Positions 18,115 to 26,798 of a DNA stretch of 57,703 nt are shown piece by piece (within the stretch, counting starts at the first letter, position 1; every line of letters begins with the position of its first letter). The DNA is from Granulicatella elegans ATCC 700633 (GTDB taxonomy: Bacteria; Bacillota; Bacilli; Lactobacillales; Aerococcaceae), in assembly GCF_000162475.2 (NCBI RefSeq), contig NZ_KI391971.1, positions 1,079,108 to 1,136,810 on the forward strand, in the 5' to 3' direction. The notes below the pieces were generated by a model that saw nothing but the letters and a program-made list of their open reading frames with translations, was not told the DNA's origin and did not search any database. The position numbers were made by a program, and so were the translations under genes.

Positions 18115-19467
18115 CTATTCTAATTCTTCAAATCTCTGTTTCATTGTTGCATTATTTTTGACGAGTTTTTTAACAGTTAAATCAGTCGCCTTATTATTCG
18201 CTAATCTTAAATTATTCTCAGATGATAACAATGCATCTTTTGTTTTTTGTAAATGCGAAATTGTTTTATCAATTTCATCAATTGCTGTTTTAAATTTCTT
18301 ACTCGCTAATTCATAGTTTTTAGAAAAGGCAGTTTTAAATGCTAGCAAATCTTCTTCAAAATGCGTAATATCTAATTGTTGCTCTTTCATTTGTGCTAAT
18401 TCTTGTTTATATTTTAATGAATTTAACGCTGCATTTCTTAATAATGTAATGATTGGAATAAAGAATTGAGGCCTAACAACATACATCTTTTCATATACAT
18501 AACTGACATCCACAATTCCATTATTGTATAGTTCATTATCTGCTTCTAACAAAGATACTAAAATCGCATATTCACAATTTTTTTCACGCCGATCTTTATC
18601 CAACTCTTTAAAGAAATGTTCATTTTTCTTCTTCGTTGCTGTTTCATCATTTTCATTTTTCATCTCAAACATAATCGATAAAATTTCATTCCCAAAATCA
18701 TCATATTCTCGGTAAATATAATCACCCTTACTTCCTGTTTTAGCATCATTATCTTTACCAAATTCAGCTCTTGGAAAAGCCGTCATTCTCAACTGATTAA
18801 ATTGAATCTCACAATGTTGTTCTAAACTTTCACCGATCATTTTTGTCGATTGTTTTGCTTTAAAATCTTTATAAAAGGCAATCGTTTCGTCTTTTTGACG
18901 TAATTCTAACTCGTATTTTTCTTTTAAAGCAGCTGCTTGAACTTCTTGTTCTTTTTCTTGCAAATGATTTTTCGCTTCTAAATCAGCAATAACACGATCT
19001 TTTTCAGCAGATAACTGAGAAACTCGTAAGGCTTCTTTTGTTTCTTGTGCGTCAATTTTCGCTTGAAGCGATTGAATCAATTGTTCTTGCTGAGTAATTT
19101 TTTCTTGATATTGCTGCGTCAATTCTTGTTTTGAAACAACTTGTTCTTGTTGAATCTTAGATAATTCCAATTCTAATTTATGTTTTTCTTTTTCAACTTG
19201 AACTTCCATTTGTTGACTAGCTTGTTTTAGCTCTTGCTCTAATAAAGCAATTTGTTGTGTATAGTGTGCTAATTTCTCTTCAAAATGAGATTGAGCTTGT
19301 TGAGATTTTAATTGTTGTTCTGTTTCAAATTGTTTTTTGGCTAATTCTAATTGTTGATGAATTTCTTGTGTAAATTCTTGATTACGAACTTGACTCACAA
19401 TATCTGCATAAGAATGTTCATCAATTGTAAAAACCTTTTGACAGTGCGGACATTTAATTTCGTTCAT
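18115..19467 (-). CDS. DUF2130 domain-containing coiled-coil protein
   Basis: A 450-residue protein. It starts with a single CPHC pair (Cys6, Cys9) resembling half a zinc ribbon, then a long glutamine/glutamate/lysine-rich coiled coil of about 170 residues (roughly 35-205). The C-terminal DUF2130 domain contains [28 protein letters not shown] and the conserved [18 protein letters not shown], patterns that resemble restriction-endonuclease-like folds (D..E.K). The function is unknown; a role in DNA metabolism is only a guess. AGAGGG precedes the ATG at 19467. It heads a pair with the B3/B4-domain gene. Confidence 0.85.
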   Translation of the reverse strand: MNEIKCPHCQKVFTIDEHSYADIVSQVRNQEFTQEIHQQLELAKKQFETEQQLKSQQAQSHFEEKLAHYTQQIALLEQELKQASQQMEVQVEKEKHKLELELSKIQQEQVVSKQELTQQYQEKITQQEQLIQSLQAKIDAQETKEALRVSQLSAEKDRVIADLEAKNHLQEKEQEVQAAALKEKYELELRQKDETIAFYKDFKAKQSTKMIGESLEQHCEIQFNQLRMTAFPRAEFGKDNDAKTGSKGDYIYREYDDFGNEILSIMFEMKNENDETATKKKNEHFFKELDKDRREKNCEYAILVSLLEADNELYNNGIVDVSYVYEKMYVVRPQFFIPIITLLRNAALNSLKYKQELAQMKEQQLDITHFEEDLLAFKTAFSKNYELASKKFKTAIDEIDKTISHLQKTKDALLSSENNLRLANNKATDLTVKKLVKNNATMKQRFEELE

Positions 19468-19500
19468 ACAAGTCCCTCTCCTTTTTAAATTAAAATAGTC

Positions 19501-19851
19501 TTATTTATTAACGAATGCAATAATATCTTCCACGCTAATTGATGAATCGCAAACTACACGAGCCTCTCCACCTTTAGCAACTAATAGACCTGGCACTGTT
19601 GGAATACCATATTTTTGTCGGAATGATTGAATCTCATTTAATTGTGTAACATCTTCACTATTAACAAAAATAGCTGGTTTATTTAAAGCTTGACGTGCTT
19701 CATTCATTTTTGGAGCGAAACGACGGCAATAAGGACAAGTTGGACGACCAATAAATAAAACGACTTCTTCTCCACTTGAGATTAAGCTTTCTACTTCTTT
19801 AATTGATTTTTTTTCAAATTTTTCTACTGCTTCAAAAAATTCTTGTGACAT
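19501..19851 (-). CDS. Thioredoxin-like protein with CPYC motif
   Basis: A 116-residue thioredoxin-fold protein with the active site RPTCPYC (Cys39, Cys42) and the cis-proline in GIPTVPGLL (about residues 84-92). There is no signal peptide, so it is cytoplasmic. The CPYC pair is glutaredoxin-like although the fold length is that of thioredoxin; similar proteins are sometimes annotated as bacteriocin transport accessory proteins, but no bacteriocin genes are near. AAGGAG lies eight bases upstream of the ATG. It starts after the small membrane gene by 13 bases and may share its transcript. Confidence 0.82.
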   Translation of the reverse strand: MSQEFFEAVEKFEKKSIKEVESLISSGEEVVLFIGRPTCPYCRRFAPKMNEARQALNKPAIFVNSEDVTQLNEIQSFRQKYGIPTVPGLLVAKGGEARVVCDSSISVEDIIAFVNK

Positions 19852-19864
19852 AATGATTTCTCCT

Positions 19865-20056
19865 TTATTTTGGATTAATATCCTTATATTTTTTTCTTAA
19901 ATAAATTAATCTTGTAATAAATCCACCGAGCATCCCAATTGCTACTCCCCCGATTAATTCTTGAATGATAATCCCAATTACAATACCAATTAGAATTGCT
20001 ACTAACATGATGGCATTCAGGACATTTAATTCTTTTAATTTTTCTTTAGAATCCAT
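19865..20056 (-). CDS. Small membrane protein, unrecognised
   Basis: A 63-residue protein with two hydrophobic segments (NAIMLVAILIGIVIGIII and GGVAIGMLGGFITRLIYL) joined by a very short loop, and charged ends (MDSKEKLKEL at the start, RKKYKDINPK at the end). AGGTG precedes the ATG at 20056. No family is recognised. It lies between the nicotinamidase-like and thioredoxin-like genes with short gaps (15 and 13 bases), so it is probably part of the same operon. Confidence 0.65.
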   Translation of the reverse strand: MDSKEKLKELNVLNAIMLVAILIGIVIGIIIQELIGGVAIGMLGGFITRLIYLRKKYKDINPK

Positions 20057-20071
20057 TCTTTCACCTACACT

Positions 20072-20593
20072 TTATTCTACCACATTAATTTGACACATTT
20101 TCATGGCTTCTAATGCTTGCTGATGACTTTGAGGGGTTACCCCTGCACATGTAGTGGAGTATACATTAATCGGTACCTCTGGAAAGTTTGCTTTTGCTAA
20201 TAAAACATTGCTAATAATACAAATATCTGTGCATAAACCTAAAAATGTAATGGAGCTAATAGAAGGAACTTCCTTCAATAATTCCATTAACGCTGTAGAT
20301 CCAAAAGTAGGCTTTTCAACTCCAACAGCTTCTTTTTCTAAAAGAGCTTCTTGTACAGTTGCATCTAATTTCCAACCTGGAGTTCCTTTGACACAGTGAA
20401 TAACTGGTAATTTTTTTCCTTCTTCTGTTTCTAAATAATTTTCATGATGAGTATCCAAAGTATAAAAAACTTTACCTGAAAACTCTCGAATCGTTGACGC
20501 TACATTAGGAACAATTGCTACTGCCTCTTTTGTTCCTAAGACTCCATCAACAAAATCTTTCTGCATATCCACTACAACTAAAATATCTGTCAT
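20072..20593 (-). CDS. Cysteine hydrolase, isochorismatase/nicotinamidase family
   Basis: A 173-residue enzyme of the isochorismatase-like hydrolase superfamily, closest in layout to nicotinamidase (nicotinamide to nicotinate and ammonia, NAD salvage). The catalytic triad is visible: Asp9 in VVVDMQKDFVDG, Lys94 in VEKPTFGS and Cys125 in GLCTDICII. The metal-site region DTHHENY is at 47-53. GGAGGA lies six bases before the ATG at 20593, which overlaps the stop of the DUF1275 gene by four bases (ATGA), so they are translationally coupled. Nicotinamidase is likely; another amidase is possible. Confidence 0.85.
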   Translation of the reverse strand: MTDILVVVDMQKDFVDGVLGTKEAVAIVPNVASTIREFSGKVFYTLDTHHENYLETEEGKKLPVIHCVKGTPGWKLDATVQEALLEKEAVGVEKPTFGSTALMELLKEVPSISSITFLGLCTDICIISNVLLAKANFPEVPINVYSTTCAGVTPQSHQQALEAMKMCQINVVE

Positions 20594-21267
20594 GATTGAT
20601 CCTCCAATAAATGATAGTATTCGTATAAATGACGGAATAAGAAATAATATCCGCCTACTAATACATAACTAATACTTATGACGAGAAGTAATAATTCTTT
20701 AGACCATGCTGCCATTTCAAATGCTAATGTCCCTCCAAATAAAAAGAACAACATACTTAAACTATAAAAAACTATTTTTATTTTATCCTTACGATGACCT
20801 CTTAGACATCTACCAATTGCAAATCCTGTATCCGTTAAATATCCTGTAAAATGAGAAGTTCTTACAATCATCCCTCGGTAATAAATAAACATTCCATTTT
20901 GAACACCAACAGTAAATGCTAATTGATAAATCCATAAAACCTCTAATTTTAACCAAAAACTGATTCCTAATAACAAACCTAATACAATCAGTAATATTCC
21001 ATATCGGTTTGCAAATCGGAAAACTTTTTCAGAAAAAATCATTCCGCAACAAACTCCACCTAGTAGGAAACTAATAATAATCAATAGTAATGTAAGTGCA
21101 TGACTCGTTTCGCCTGACATCGCATGGATTAAAACCCCTGAAACATTCCCAGTCATATGAGTAGTAGGCTTTTCATACAATAATAATGTTGTAATATTTA
21201 CGAATCCTGAAAGTGCACTTAGAAGCCCTATCCACATCGCAAATAATATTCCTTTTTGTTGTTTCAT
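20590..21267 (-). CDS. DUF1275 family membrane protein (YoaK-like)
   Basis: A 225-residue protein with about six membrane helices. The family signature is AMWIGLLSALSGFVNITTLL near the N-terminus and THMTGNVSG (about 36-44), followed by RTSHFTGYLTDTGFAIGR in the second half. The function of DUF1275 is unknown. A GTG one codon earlier is too close to the GGGGGA site, so I start at ATG 21267. Four-base overlap with the nicotinamidase-like gene. Confidence 0.88.
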   Translation of the reverse strand: MKQQKGILFAMWIGLLSALSGFVNITTLLLYEKPTTHMTGNVSGVLIHAMSGETSHALTLLLIIISFLLGGVCCGMIFSEKVFRFANRYGILLIVLGLLLGISFWLKLEVLWIYQLAFTVGVQNGMFIYYRGMIVRTSHFTGYLTDTGFAIGRCLRGHRKDKIKIVFYSLSMLFFLFGGTLAFEMAAWSKELLLLVISISYVLVGGYYFLFRHLYEYYHLLEDQS

Positions 21268-21280
21268 CACTTCCCCCTAA

Positions 21281-21583
21281 CTATTGTTTTATAAAGTATA
21301 GGAAAGCAATTCCCAAACAAAACACATTCACTAAATAACAAATTGTAAAATAAATTCGGTGAGTTTTATGGTGGAATACGAGCATTCCTAGTATTCCACC
21401 AATTCCCCCACCTATGATTCCTAATGTTAATAATCTTCTTTCAGGTATCCGCCACTTTTTTCGTTTGGCTGCTCTCTTATCAATTCCCATTAAAAGAAAT
21501 AATAAAAGATTTATCAATAGTACATATCCTAAAAATAACGACAGAATATTACTCAACTGGTACAGCCTCACAGCTAGTTCCAT
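21281..21583 (-). CDS. DUF1294 family membrane protein
   Basis: A short membrane protein recognised as DUF1294 from MGIDKRAAKRKKWRIPE, the glycine-rich GIIGGGIGGILGMLVF and HHKTH. It has three or four hydrophobic segments and no known function. The ATG at 21583 would overlap the preceding gene by 35 bases and lacks a ribosome site. A TTG at 21556, with GAGG eight to nine bases upstream, gives a 91-residue product and may be the true start. Co-transcribed with its neighbours on both sides. Confidence 0.8.
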   Translation of the reverse strand: MELAVRLYQLSNILSLFLGYVLLINLLLFLLMGIDKRAAKRKKWRIPERRLLTLGIIGGGIGGILGMLVFHHKTHRIYFTICYLVNVFCLGIAFLYFIKQ

Positions 21584-21830
21584 TTAATTGACCAATTTCA
21601 AAAATATATTGACCAGTTTTTGTCACTAAACAAGGAACACCTACCAATCCCCATTGTTTACGACCTTCAAATTGTGGTTTATCATCTCTTAAACGAATAA
21701 ATTCTTTTAAATTTGCCATACTTGCAGTAATATCTACCTCACGATAGCTAATATTTTGTCTTTGTAACTCCTCTACAAATGCTTTAGTATCTGGACATAA
21801 ACTACTAAAATATAATACATGTTCTTCCAT
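21549..21830 (-). CDS. Glutaredoxin-related protein
   Basis: A 93-residue thioredoxin-fold protein with a CPDT motif (SSLCPDTKAFVEEL, Cys12), so it has the first but not the second active-site cysteine. The cis-proline region is VGVPCLV and a further Cys lies near the C-terminus. It is similar to small glutaredoxin-related proteins of Lactobacillales. A monothiol mechanism or no redox activity are both possible. GGGAG precedes the ATG at 21830; the RNase H-like gene ends 12 bases upstream. Confidence 0.8.
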   Translation of the reverse strand: MEEHVLYFSSLCPDTKAFVEELQRQNISYREVDITASMANLKEFIRLRDDKPQFEGRKQWGLVGVPCLVTKTGQYIFEIGQLNGTSCEAVPVE

Positions 21831-21842
21831 CTTAAAAACTCC

Positions 21843-22247
21843 CTATTTTCCTAAAATTTGTTGTAAAGCTTGTCTTGCTAATTGATCAGCACCTCGGTTT
21901 TCCTTTTCAGGAATCCATTCTAAAAATAGTTGAGGAAAAAATTGAAGTTCTCCCTGAACTTTTTTTAGAATCTCTTGGTAAGCTACTTGTTTCGTATAAT
22001 TTTTTTCAATCGCCATCATCGCAAATTTCGAATCAGAATTTAAAAAAATCATATCATGATGCCATTCTTTTTCCTGAAGAATAATTAAAGCACGATAAAT
22101 CGCCCATAATTCTGCTTGATGATTATCCATTAATTGTTCAGAATTTTCTTTAAATAAAAATTGTTGTTTTTCATATAAAATTTCAATTCCAATTCCAACT
22201 TTCCCTGGATTTCCATTTACAGCAGCATCTGTTCTTACTCGAATCAT
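21843..22247 (-). CDS. Ribonuclease HI family protein
   Basis: A 134-residue RNase H-fold protein (YpeP-like group). The conserved acidic residues are present: Asp7 in [17 protein letters not shown], Glu46 in NHQAELWAI, Asp72 in LNSDSKFAM and a late Asp in ENRGADQLA. The basic protrusion of E. coli RNase HI is absent, so activity on RNA-DNA hybrids may be weak. The ATG overlaps the stop of the cold-shock gene by four bases (ATGA), so translation is coupled to csp. Confidence 0.85.
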   Translation of the reverse strand: MIRVRTDAAVNGNPGKVGIGIEILYEKQQFLFKENSEQLMDNHQAELWAIYRALIILQEKEWHHDMIFLNSDSKFAMMAIEKNYTKQVAYQEILKKVQGELQFFPQLFLEWIPEKENRGADQLARQALQQILGK

Positions 22248-22456
22248 TCAGAAACTACTACACTTACATGAGTAGCTTGAAGTCCATGAGCACCTTGTGC
22301 AATTTCAAATTCTACTCTTTGTCCTTCCTTTAAAGTCTTAAATCCTTCAGATATAATGCCAGTAAAGTGAACAAAAATATCTTCATCTGTATCAGTGACT
22401 GAAATAAAACCATAGCCTTTTTCATTACTAAACCATTTTACGATTCCTTTTTTCAT
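22244..22456 (-). CDS. Cold-shock domain protein
   Basis: A 70-residue CspA-type OB-fold RNA chaperone with RNP1 (KGYGFI, residues 13-18) and RNP2 (DIFVHF, 26-31). GGAGG lies eight bases before the ATG. Transcription probably starts from the TATAAT at 22502-22507, leaving a leader of only about 40 bases, too short for the long thermosensing leaders of enterobacterial cspA. It begins an unusual operon: csp, an RNase H-like protein, a glutaredoxin-like protein, DUF1294, DUF1275 and more. Confidence 0.95.
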   Translation of the reverse strand: MKKGIVKWFSNEKGYGFISVTDTDEDIFVHFTGIISEGFKTLKEGQRVEFEIAQGAHGLQATHVSVVVSE

Positions 22457-22501
22457 GATGAAAACCTCCAGCCTTTTCTATTATTAGACAGCTTTTATCT
22501 C

Positions 22502-22530
22502 ATTATATACGTTCTAATTCTTTTTTTAAA
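22502..22530 (-). promoter_or_regulatory. Promoter of the cold-shock operon
   Basis: Minus-strand TATAAT (22502-22507) with a TTTAAA 17 bases upstream as a weak -35. It lies about 45 bases before the csp ATG. Confidence 0.5.
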
Positions 22531-22552
22531 ATGATTTGTTTCAAGTCTATTT

Positions 22553-23467
22553 TCAGTATTTACTTTTTCGAAAATCATCATATTGTTTAACAAAAGTAGC
22601 ATCATCAAAAAATAAACTTTGCATTAAGTCTTCTTTTTCTGAAAAATATTTTACCCATTCTTCAAAAGAAGAAATATACTCCTCATGAAATGGATATAAT
22701 CGAATCGTGTCTTGCATCCATTTTTGAGCTAACATCGTAGCCTCTTCCATTGAATAGTGATTCATCAATTCATTTAGTAACACAGATTCTTCTTTATACA
22801 AAGGTGATTTCGAAATAGATAACAATTTATCTCGTTCGATTCGTTTCATTTCACCATTCCATAATATTTGGATAGCCTTAAATGTCCCTGATTCCAACCA
22901 TTCATCTAATAAAATTGCTTTATCAAACATTGGCGTATATGGATGAATTAAAAATAATTGAATCACATACTCTTTTTGTTTCAATGTAGAATCAATTAAA
23001 ACTTGAGAAATATAATGAATTTCTTCTACAGAAAAAATTTTATCCTGCTTTTGTAATGCTTCTCCTATTTCTTGTAACTGCTGAATTTTATCTTGTTGAT
23101 TTTTCAATTTTTGATTCATCATTTTCAGTTGAAGAGTGTTTATCCAAGGATACTCTAAATGCTGAGAATCTCTTAATAACTCTTCTACTTCTTCAAATCG
23201 ATTCATAAAGATTAACGCTTCAATATAGACCGATAAGTACTTTTCTTCCTTTAAATCAAACTCTTCTACTAGCCAAATAATTTCATTCCAATCTTGGGTG
23301 CGACATAATAAATTCCATAATTTTTCTAATAATTGATTGGAATTTGTCTTAATATATCCTTTTTCTAACCAATCAATAGCGCCGATTAAATCCTCTTCTT
23401 TCTTGCATTGATTCGCTTTTTGTATATAAAATTCTTCTTGATTTGGAAACTCAATTGTATTTCCCAT
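22553..23467 (-). CDS. Helical tetratricopeptide-like protein
   Basis: A 304-residue soluble, almost entirely helical protein. The N-terminus (FYIQKANQCKKEEDLIGAIDWLEKGYIKTNSNQLLEKLWNLLCRTQDWNEIIWLVEEF) reads as TPR helices, resembling the YpiA/YsoA-type proteins of Firmicutes. The C-terminal third is Trp/Glu/Phe-rich with no motif I recognise. GAGGAGG lies six bases before the ATG at 23467. It follows the terminator at 23494-23516, so it would need its own promoter in that short gap or read-through. Likely a scaffold or interaction protein; function unknown. Confidence 0.65.
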   Translation of the reverse strand: MGNTIEFPNQEEFYIQKANQCKKEEDLIGAIDWLEKGYIKTNSNQLLEKLWNLLCRTQDWNEIIWLVEEFDLKEEKYLSVYIEALIFMNRFEEVEELLRDSQHLEYPWINTLQLKMMNQKLKNQQDKIQQLQEIGEALQKQDKIFSVEEIHYISQVLIDSTLKQKEYVIQLFLIHPYTPMFDKAILLDEWLESGTFKAIQILWNGEMKRIERDKLLSISKSPLYKEESVLLNELMNHYSMEEATMLAQKWMQDTIRLYPFHEEYISSFEEWVKYFSEKEDLMQSLFFDDATFVKQYDDFRKSKY

Positions 23468-23493
23468 TATTTTCCTCCTCTTTAAAAGAAAAA

Positions 23494-23516
23494 CAGACTA
23501 ATCCAAGATTAGTCTG
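23494..23516 (-). terminator. Terminator after the DUF2187-like gene
   Basis: CAGACTAATC and GATTAGTCTG form a perfect ten-base-pair stem with a three-base loop, followed by TTTTTC on the minus strand. It overlaps the last codons of the gene that ends at 23509. Confidence 0.88.
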
Positions 23517-23859
23517 CCTCAGCATCATCTGGTAAAAATTCAATAATATCTTTAAAATTCACGATGGTGCGGTCTTCACAAATATCTTTCATAACGGTCG
23601 TAGAAGATTCCCAGTCAATAATCACGACTGCACTATTGGAAAGTAACTTATAAATCACACCGTACATTTGTTGCTCTCTAAACGTAAAATGAATTCGATC
23701 TCCTACATCTGGGCGAATCGAATCTTTTACTCGTTTTATCACAACAAGAACTTCTTCATATGATATACCCAATATATGTGCAATACGAGATTTGCTAGTT
23801 CCTTTACGAAGTTCCGTTTCAACGATTCCTTGAACTTTTTTTGTCACTTTAAGTGCCAT
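23509..23859 (-). CDS. Unrecognised protein with helix-turn-helix and DUF2187-like part
   Basis: A 116-residue protein. The N-terminal part (RKGTSKSRIAHILGISYEEVLVVIKR) looks like a helix-turn-helix. The C-terminal part (VGDRIHFTFREQQMYGVIYKLLSNSAVVII...IVNFKDIIEF) resembles the small beta domain of DUF2187/YkvS proteins. The open frame extends to 23931, but that region contains a good promoter (-10 at 23920-23925), so translation should begin downstream, at ATG 23859 with AGAGG eight bases upstream. Acidic end (LPDDAEAD). No function is assigned. Confidence 0.7.
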   Translation of the reverse strand: MALKVTKKVQGIVETELRKGTSKSRIAHILGISYEEVLVVIKRVKDSIRPDVGDRIHFTFREQQMYGVIYKLLSNSAVVIIDWESSTTVMKDICEDRTIVNFKDIIEFLPDDAEAD

Positions 23860-23919
23860 CTCTATCGCCTCTTCCCACGGGCCTTCCAAATCCAACACAT
23901 CTACAATATTACTAAGTTT

Positions 23920-23948
23920 AGTATAGCACAAAAGGAGTTTGTTGTCAG
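23920..23948 (-). promoter_or_regulatory. Strong promoter upstream of the DUF2187-like gene
   Basis: Minus-strand CTGACA (23943-23948), 17 bases, then TGC-TATACT (23920-23925), a near-consensus promoter with an extended -10. It overlaps the 5' part of the longer open frame and so rules out that start. Confidence 0.75.
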
Positions 23949-24060
23949 TTGAAAAGTCTTAAAAACATTGTTATTATCACATTTTTAAGCAATAAAGACG
24001 AAGTTGTTAGGAATTTTTGTTAACGTTTCAATTTTTATATTAAATAATTAATGAATGATT

Positions 24061-24699
24061 TTATACTTCTCTTTGTCCAAACGCACACATTTCTAATAAG
24101 GGACATTCATGACATTTTGGTTTTCGAGCAATGCAATGATATCTTCCAAAGAAAATCATCCAATGATGCGCTCTCGACCATAGTTCTTTCGGAATTTTTC
24201 GACATAAAGTTTCTTCTACTTCTAACACTGTATCTTTTTGCCTACAAATTTGTAATCTTTTGGAGATTCTCTCAACGTGAGTATCTACCGCAAACGCTGG
24301 AATATTAAAGGCAACACTCATCACTACATTAGCAGTTTTTCTACCCACACCTGCTAAACTAACTAATTCTTCTCTAGTACAGGGAACTTCACCATCAAAT
24401 CGTTCCATTAACTGTTGAGCACAAAGACGAATATTTTTTGCCTTATTGCGATACAATCCTAAAGACTGAATACATTCAATCACTTCTTCTTCACTTGCTG
24501 CTGCTAAACGAGCTGGAGTTGGAAATCTCTCAAATAATTTTGGAGTAACTTTATTCACACCTACATCTGTTGCTTGAGCACTTAAAATTGTTGCAATTAA
24601 TAGTTCAAAAGCATTGCGATGGTTCAACTCACAATGAGCATCTGGAAATAAATCCCCCATTGTTTGAACTGCTTCAATCGTTTTTGTTTTTGATAACAT
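24061..24699 (-). CDS. nth: Endonuclease III (DNA glycosylase/AP lyase)
   Basis: The 212-residue base-excision enzyme removes oxidised pyrimidines and cuts at abasic sites. The helix-hairpin-helix with the catalytic lysine is LAGVGRKTANVV (Lys121) and the catalytic aspartate is in AVDTHVERIS (Asp139). The four cysteines of the [4Fe-4S] loop are at 189, 196, 199 and 205, with the exact C-x6-C-x2-C-x5-C spacing. GGAGGA lies five bases before the ATG. It follows dnaD by 12 bases, the conserved dnaD-nth pair. Confidence 0.97.
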   Translation of the reverse strand: MLSKTKTIEAVQTMGDLFPDAHCELNHRNAFELLIATILSAQATDVGVNKVTPKLFERFPTPARLAAASEEEVIECIQSLGLYRNKAKNIRLCAQQLMERFDGEVPCTREELVSLAGVGRKTANVVMSVAFNIPAFAVDTHVERISKRLQICRQKDTVLEVEETLCRKIPKELWSRAHHWMIFFGRYHCIARKPKCHECPLLEMCAFGQREV

Positions 24700-24711
24700 A
24701 ACCTTCCTCCA

Positions 24712-25395
24712 TCATTCCAACCAATTATCTAATGGCACTTGAGGAATCGGTGTTGTTTCTTTTGGCTTTGCTGTGAAATTGCCATTTCTCATACGATTCT
24801 TATCTTGAATGACTTGTTGAACCGTTTTGAACCCTTTTCTTTGCCATGTTAATAGAATCTTATCCATATACTTCAAGGTAAACACTTGATTTAAAACAGC
24901 TTCTTTTAAAGCTGCTAAAATTAAATCATAAGAATATTCATCTTTATCAATCCAACTTTTAATCATTTGAATTTCATACGAACTAATGGGTCTTCCAAAT
25001 TCTTTTTCAATCACAAAAATTAAATTTGGATTATCAGTTTCAGACTTTTTAGCAACTTCTTGGCGATGTAAAATTTCTAATTGTTGAAATAAAGGAGCTA
25101 AACTATAATACTCTTCTCTTTTACCTTCTTCATTTTCTTTTTGGGTAACAGATACCACTTGTCGATCTAATAAATGCTGAATAATTTGAAATAAAGTATT
25201 TTCTGTAATCGAAAAAACATCACAGACTTCTTCTACATTCAACGGAAAATATTCTGAAGTTGAATGTTGTAACCACCAAGCGAGCATTAAGCATTCTTGA
25301 GCAGTTAATTGTAATTTTTGATAATATCGGATGAATGGATTTGGAACGTTCGTTCCTCCTTGATACATCCAAAATTGTTGAAATGTTTGTTCCAA
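24712..25395 (-). CDS. dnaD: DNA replication protein DnaD
   Basis: The primosomal protein loads DnaB helicase with DnaB/DnaI-type partners at replication restart and initiation. It has the N-terminal winged-helix DDBH1 domain (LQLTAQECLMLAWWLQHS...NVEEVCDVFSITENTLFQIIQHLL) and the C-terminal DDBH2 domain with FGRPISSYEIQMIKSWI and the YMDKILLTWQRKGFKT motif (YxxxIxxxW). An ATG at 25419 adds eight residues, but it sits on the T-run of the hairpin at 25422-25454 and has no ribosome site. AGAGGTG precedes a TTG at 25395 by six bases, which I prefer. Canonical place between asnS and nth. Confidence 0.93.
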   Translation of the reverse strand: MEQTFQQFWMYQGGTNVPNPFIRYYQKLQLTAQECLMLAWWLQHSTSEYFPLNVEEVCDVFSITENTLFQIIQHLLDRQVVSVTQKENEEGKREEYYSLAPLFQQLEILHRQEVAKKSETDNPNLIFVIEKEFGRPISSYEIQMIKSWIDKDEYSYDLILAALKEAVLNQVFTLKYMDKILLTWQRKGFKTVQQVIQDKNRMRNGNFTAKPKETTPIPQVPLDNWLE

Positions 25396-25421
25396 AATTT
25401 TCACCTCTTTTTCTGACATAA

Positions 25422-25454
25422 AAACCGATTTCTAGAAACTCTAAAAATCGGTTT
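25422..25454 (-). terminator. Terminator or attenuator between asnS and dnaD
   Basis: AAACCGATTT and AAATCGGTTT form a ten-base-pair stem with a 13-base loop that can pair further (CTAGAAA/TTTAGAG). On the minus strand TTTTTATG follows at once, so the T-run touches the possible ATG of dnaD. It starts 13 bases past the asnS stop. Confidence 0.75.
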
Positions 25455-25467
25455 GAAATTGTCTATT

Positions 25468-26784
25468 TTATGGGAAAATACGGTTTAATAAACGTGGGAA
25501 TGGAATTGCTTCACGAATATGTTTCGTACCTGCAACGAATGTTACCATTCTTTCTAATCCTAGTCCGAATCCTGCGTGAGGAACTGAACCATATTTTCTT
25601 AAATCTAAATAGAATGCATAATCATCTGGATTTAAGCCATTCTCTTTAATTTTTTCATATAATTTATCATAGTCCACTTCACGCTCAGAACCACCGATAA
25701 TTTCTCCATATCCTTCTGGAGCTAATAAGTCTGCACATAGTACACGACTTTCATTACCAGGTACTGGCTTCATGTAGAATGCTTTAATATCTGCAGGATA
25801 GTTCATAACGAATGTTGGAACTCCAAAATGGTTTGAAATCCAAGTTTCGTGAGGAGAACCAAAGTCATCTCCATGTTCTAAATGTTCATAATCTGTATCT
25901 TCATCCGCTTCATGAGCTTGTAATAAATCAATCGCTTCATCATAAGAAATACGTTTAAATGGTTCGCTCACATATTTCTTCAATAATTCTACATCTCTTT
26001 CTAATGTTTCAAGAGCATGAGGAGAACGGTCTAAAACTCCTTGAATTAATGCTTTTACATAAGCTTCTTGTAAATCTAATGATTCGTCATGAGTCACGAA
26101 TGGATATTCAGCATCCATCATCCAGAATTCTGTTAAGTGACGACGAGTTTTTGATTTTTCAGCACGGAATACTGGTCCAAAGTCGAATACTGGACCGAAT
26201 GCCATTGCTCCAGCTTCTAAGTATAATTGACCTGATTGAGATAAGAAAGCTGGGTCTCCAAAATAATCTGTTTCAAATAATTCAGTTGTATTTTCTGCTG
26301 CATTTCCAGATAAAATTGGACTATCAAATTTAATAAATCCATTTTGATCAAAGAATTCATATGAAGCATAAATAATAGCATTACGAATTTGCATAATCGC
26401 ATGTTGTTTACTTGAACGTAACCATAAATGACGGTGGTCCATTAAGAAGTCCGTACCGTGCTCTTTTGGAGTAATTGGATATTCATGACTTTCTCCAATC
26501 ACTTCTAATCCTGTTACTAATAATTCATACCCTAATCTTGAACGAGTATCTTCTTGTACAACACCTGTTACATAAACAGCTGTTTCTTGTGTTAATGATT
26601 TAGCAATTTCAAACACTTCTTCTGGAACATCGCTTTTTACAACAATTCCTTGAAAATAAGTTGCTCCATCACGTAATTGTAAGAATGCAATTTTCCCACT
26701 TGAACGTTTATTAGCTACCCAAGCTCCAATTAGGACTGTTTGTCCAACATAATCTTTTGCTTGGTTCATTCTGATTTTTTTCAA
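25468..26784 (-). CDS. asnS: Asparaginyl-tRNA synthetase
   Basis: A 438-residue class IIb synthetase that charges tRNA(Asn). The N-terminal OB-fold anticodon-binding domain ([27 protein letters not shown]) is followed by class II motif 2 ([22 protein letters not shown]) and motif 3 ([15 protein letters not shown]) near the C-terminus. The size and lack of an insertion fit AsnRS rather than AspRS. The start is TTG at 26784, with AGAGGG six bases upstream; the first ATG is five codons later and too far from that site. It follows aspB by 14 bases. No T-box leader was seen. Confidence 0.96.
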   Translation of the reverse strand: MKKIRMNQAKDYVGQTVLIGAWVANKRSSGKIAFLQLRDGATYFQGIVVKSDVPEEVFEIAKSLTQETAVYVTGVVQEDTRSRLGYELLVTGLEVIGESHEYPITPKEHGTDFLMDHRHLWLRSSKQHAIMQIRNAIIYASYEFFDQNGFIKFDSPILSGNAAENTTELFETDYFGDPAFLSQSGQLYLEAGAMAFGPVFDFGPVFRAEKSKTRRHLTEFWMMDAEYPFVTHDESLDLQEAYVKALIQGVLDRSPHALETLERDVELLKKYVSEPFKRISYDEAIDLLQAHEADEDTDYEHLEHGDDFGSPHETWISNHFGVPTFVMNYPADIKAFYMKPVPGNESRVLCADLLAPEGYGEIIGGSEREVDYDKLYEKIKENGLNPDDYAFYLDLRKYGSVPHAGFGLGLERMVTFVAGTKHIREAIPFPRLLNRIFP

Positions 26785-26798
26785 AATAATCCCTCTTT

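Noticed and set aside
26785-26798. T-box leader controlling asnS
   Set aside because: Only 14 bases separate aspB and asnS, and the gap upstream of ypmB (about 120 bases, half of it terminator) shows no T-box core sequence.
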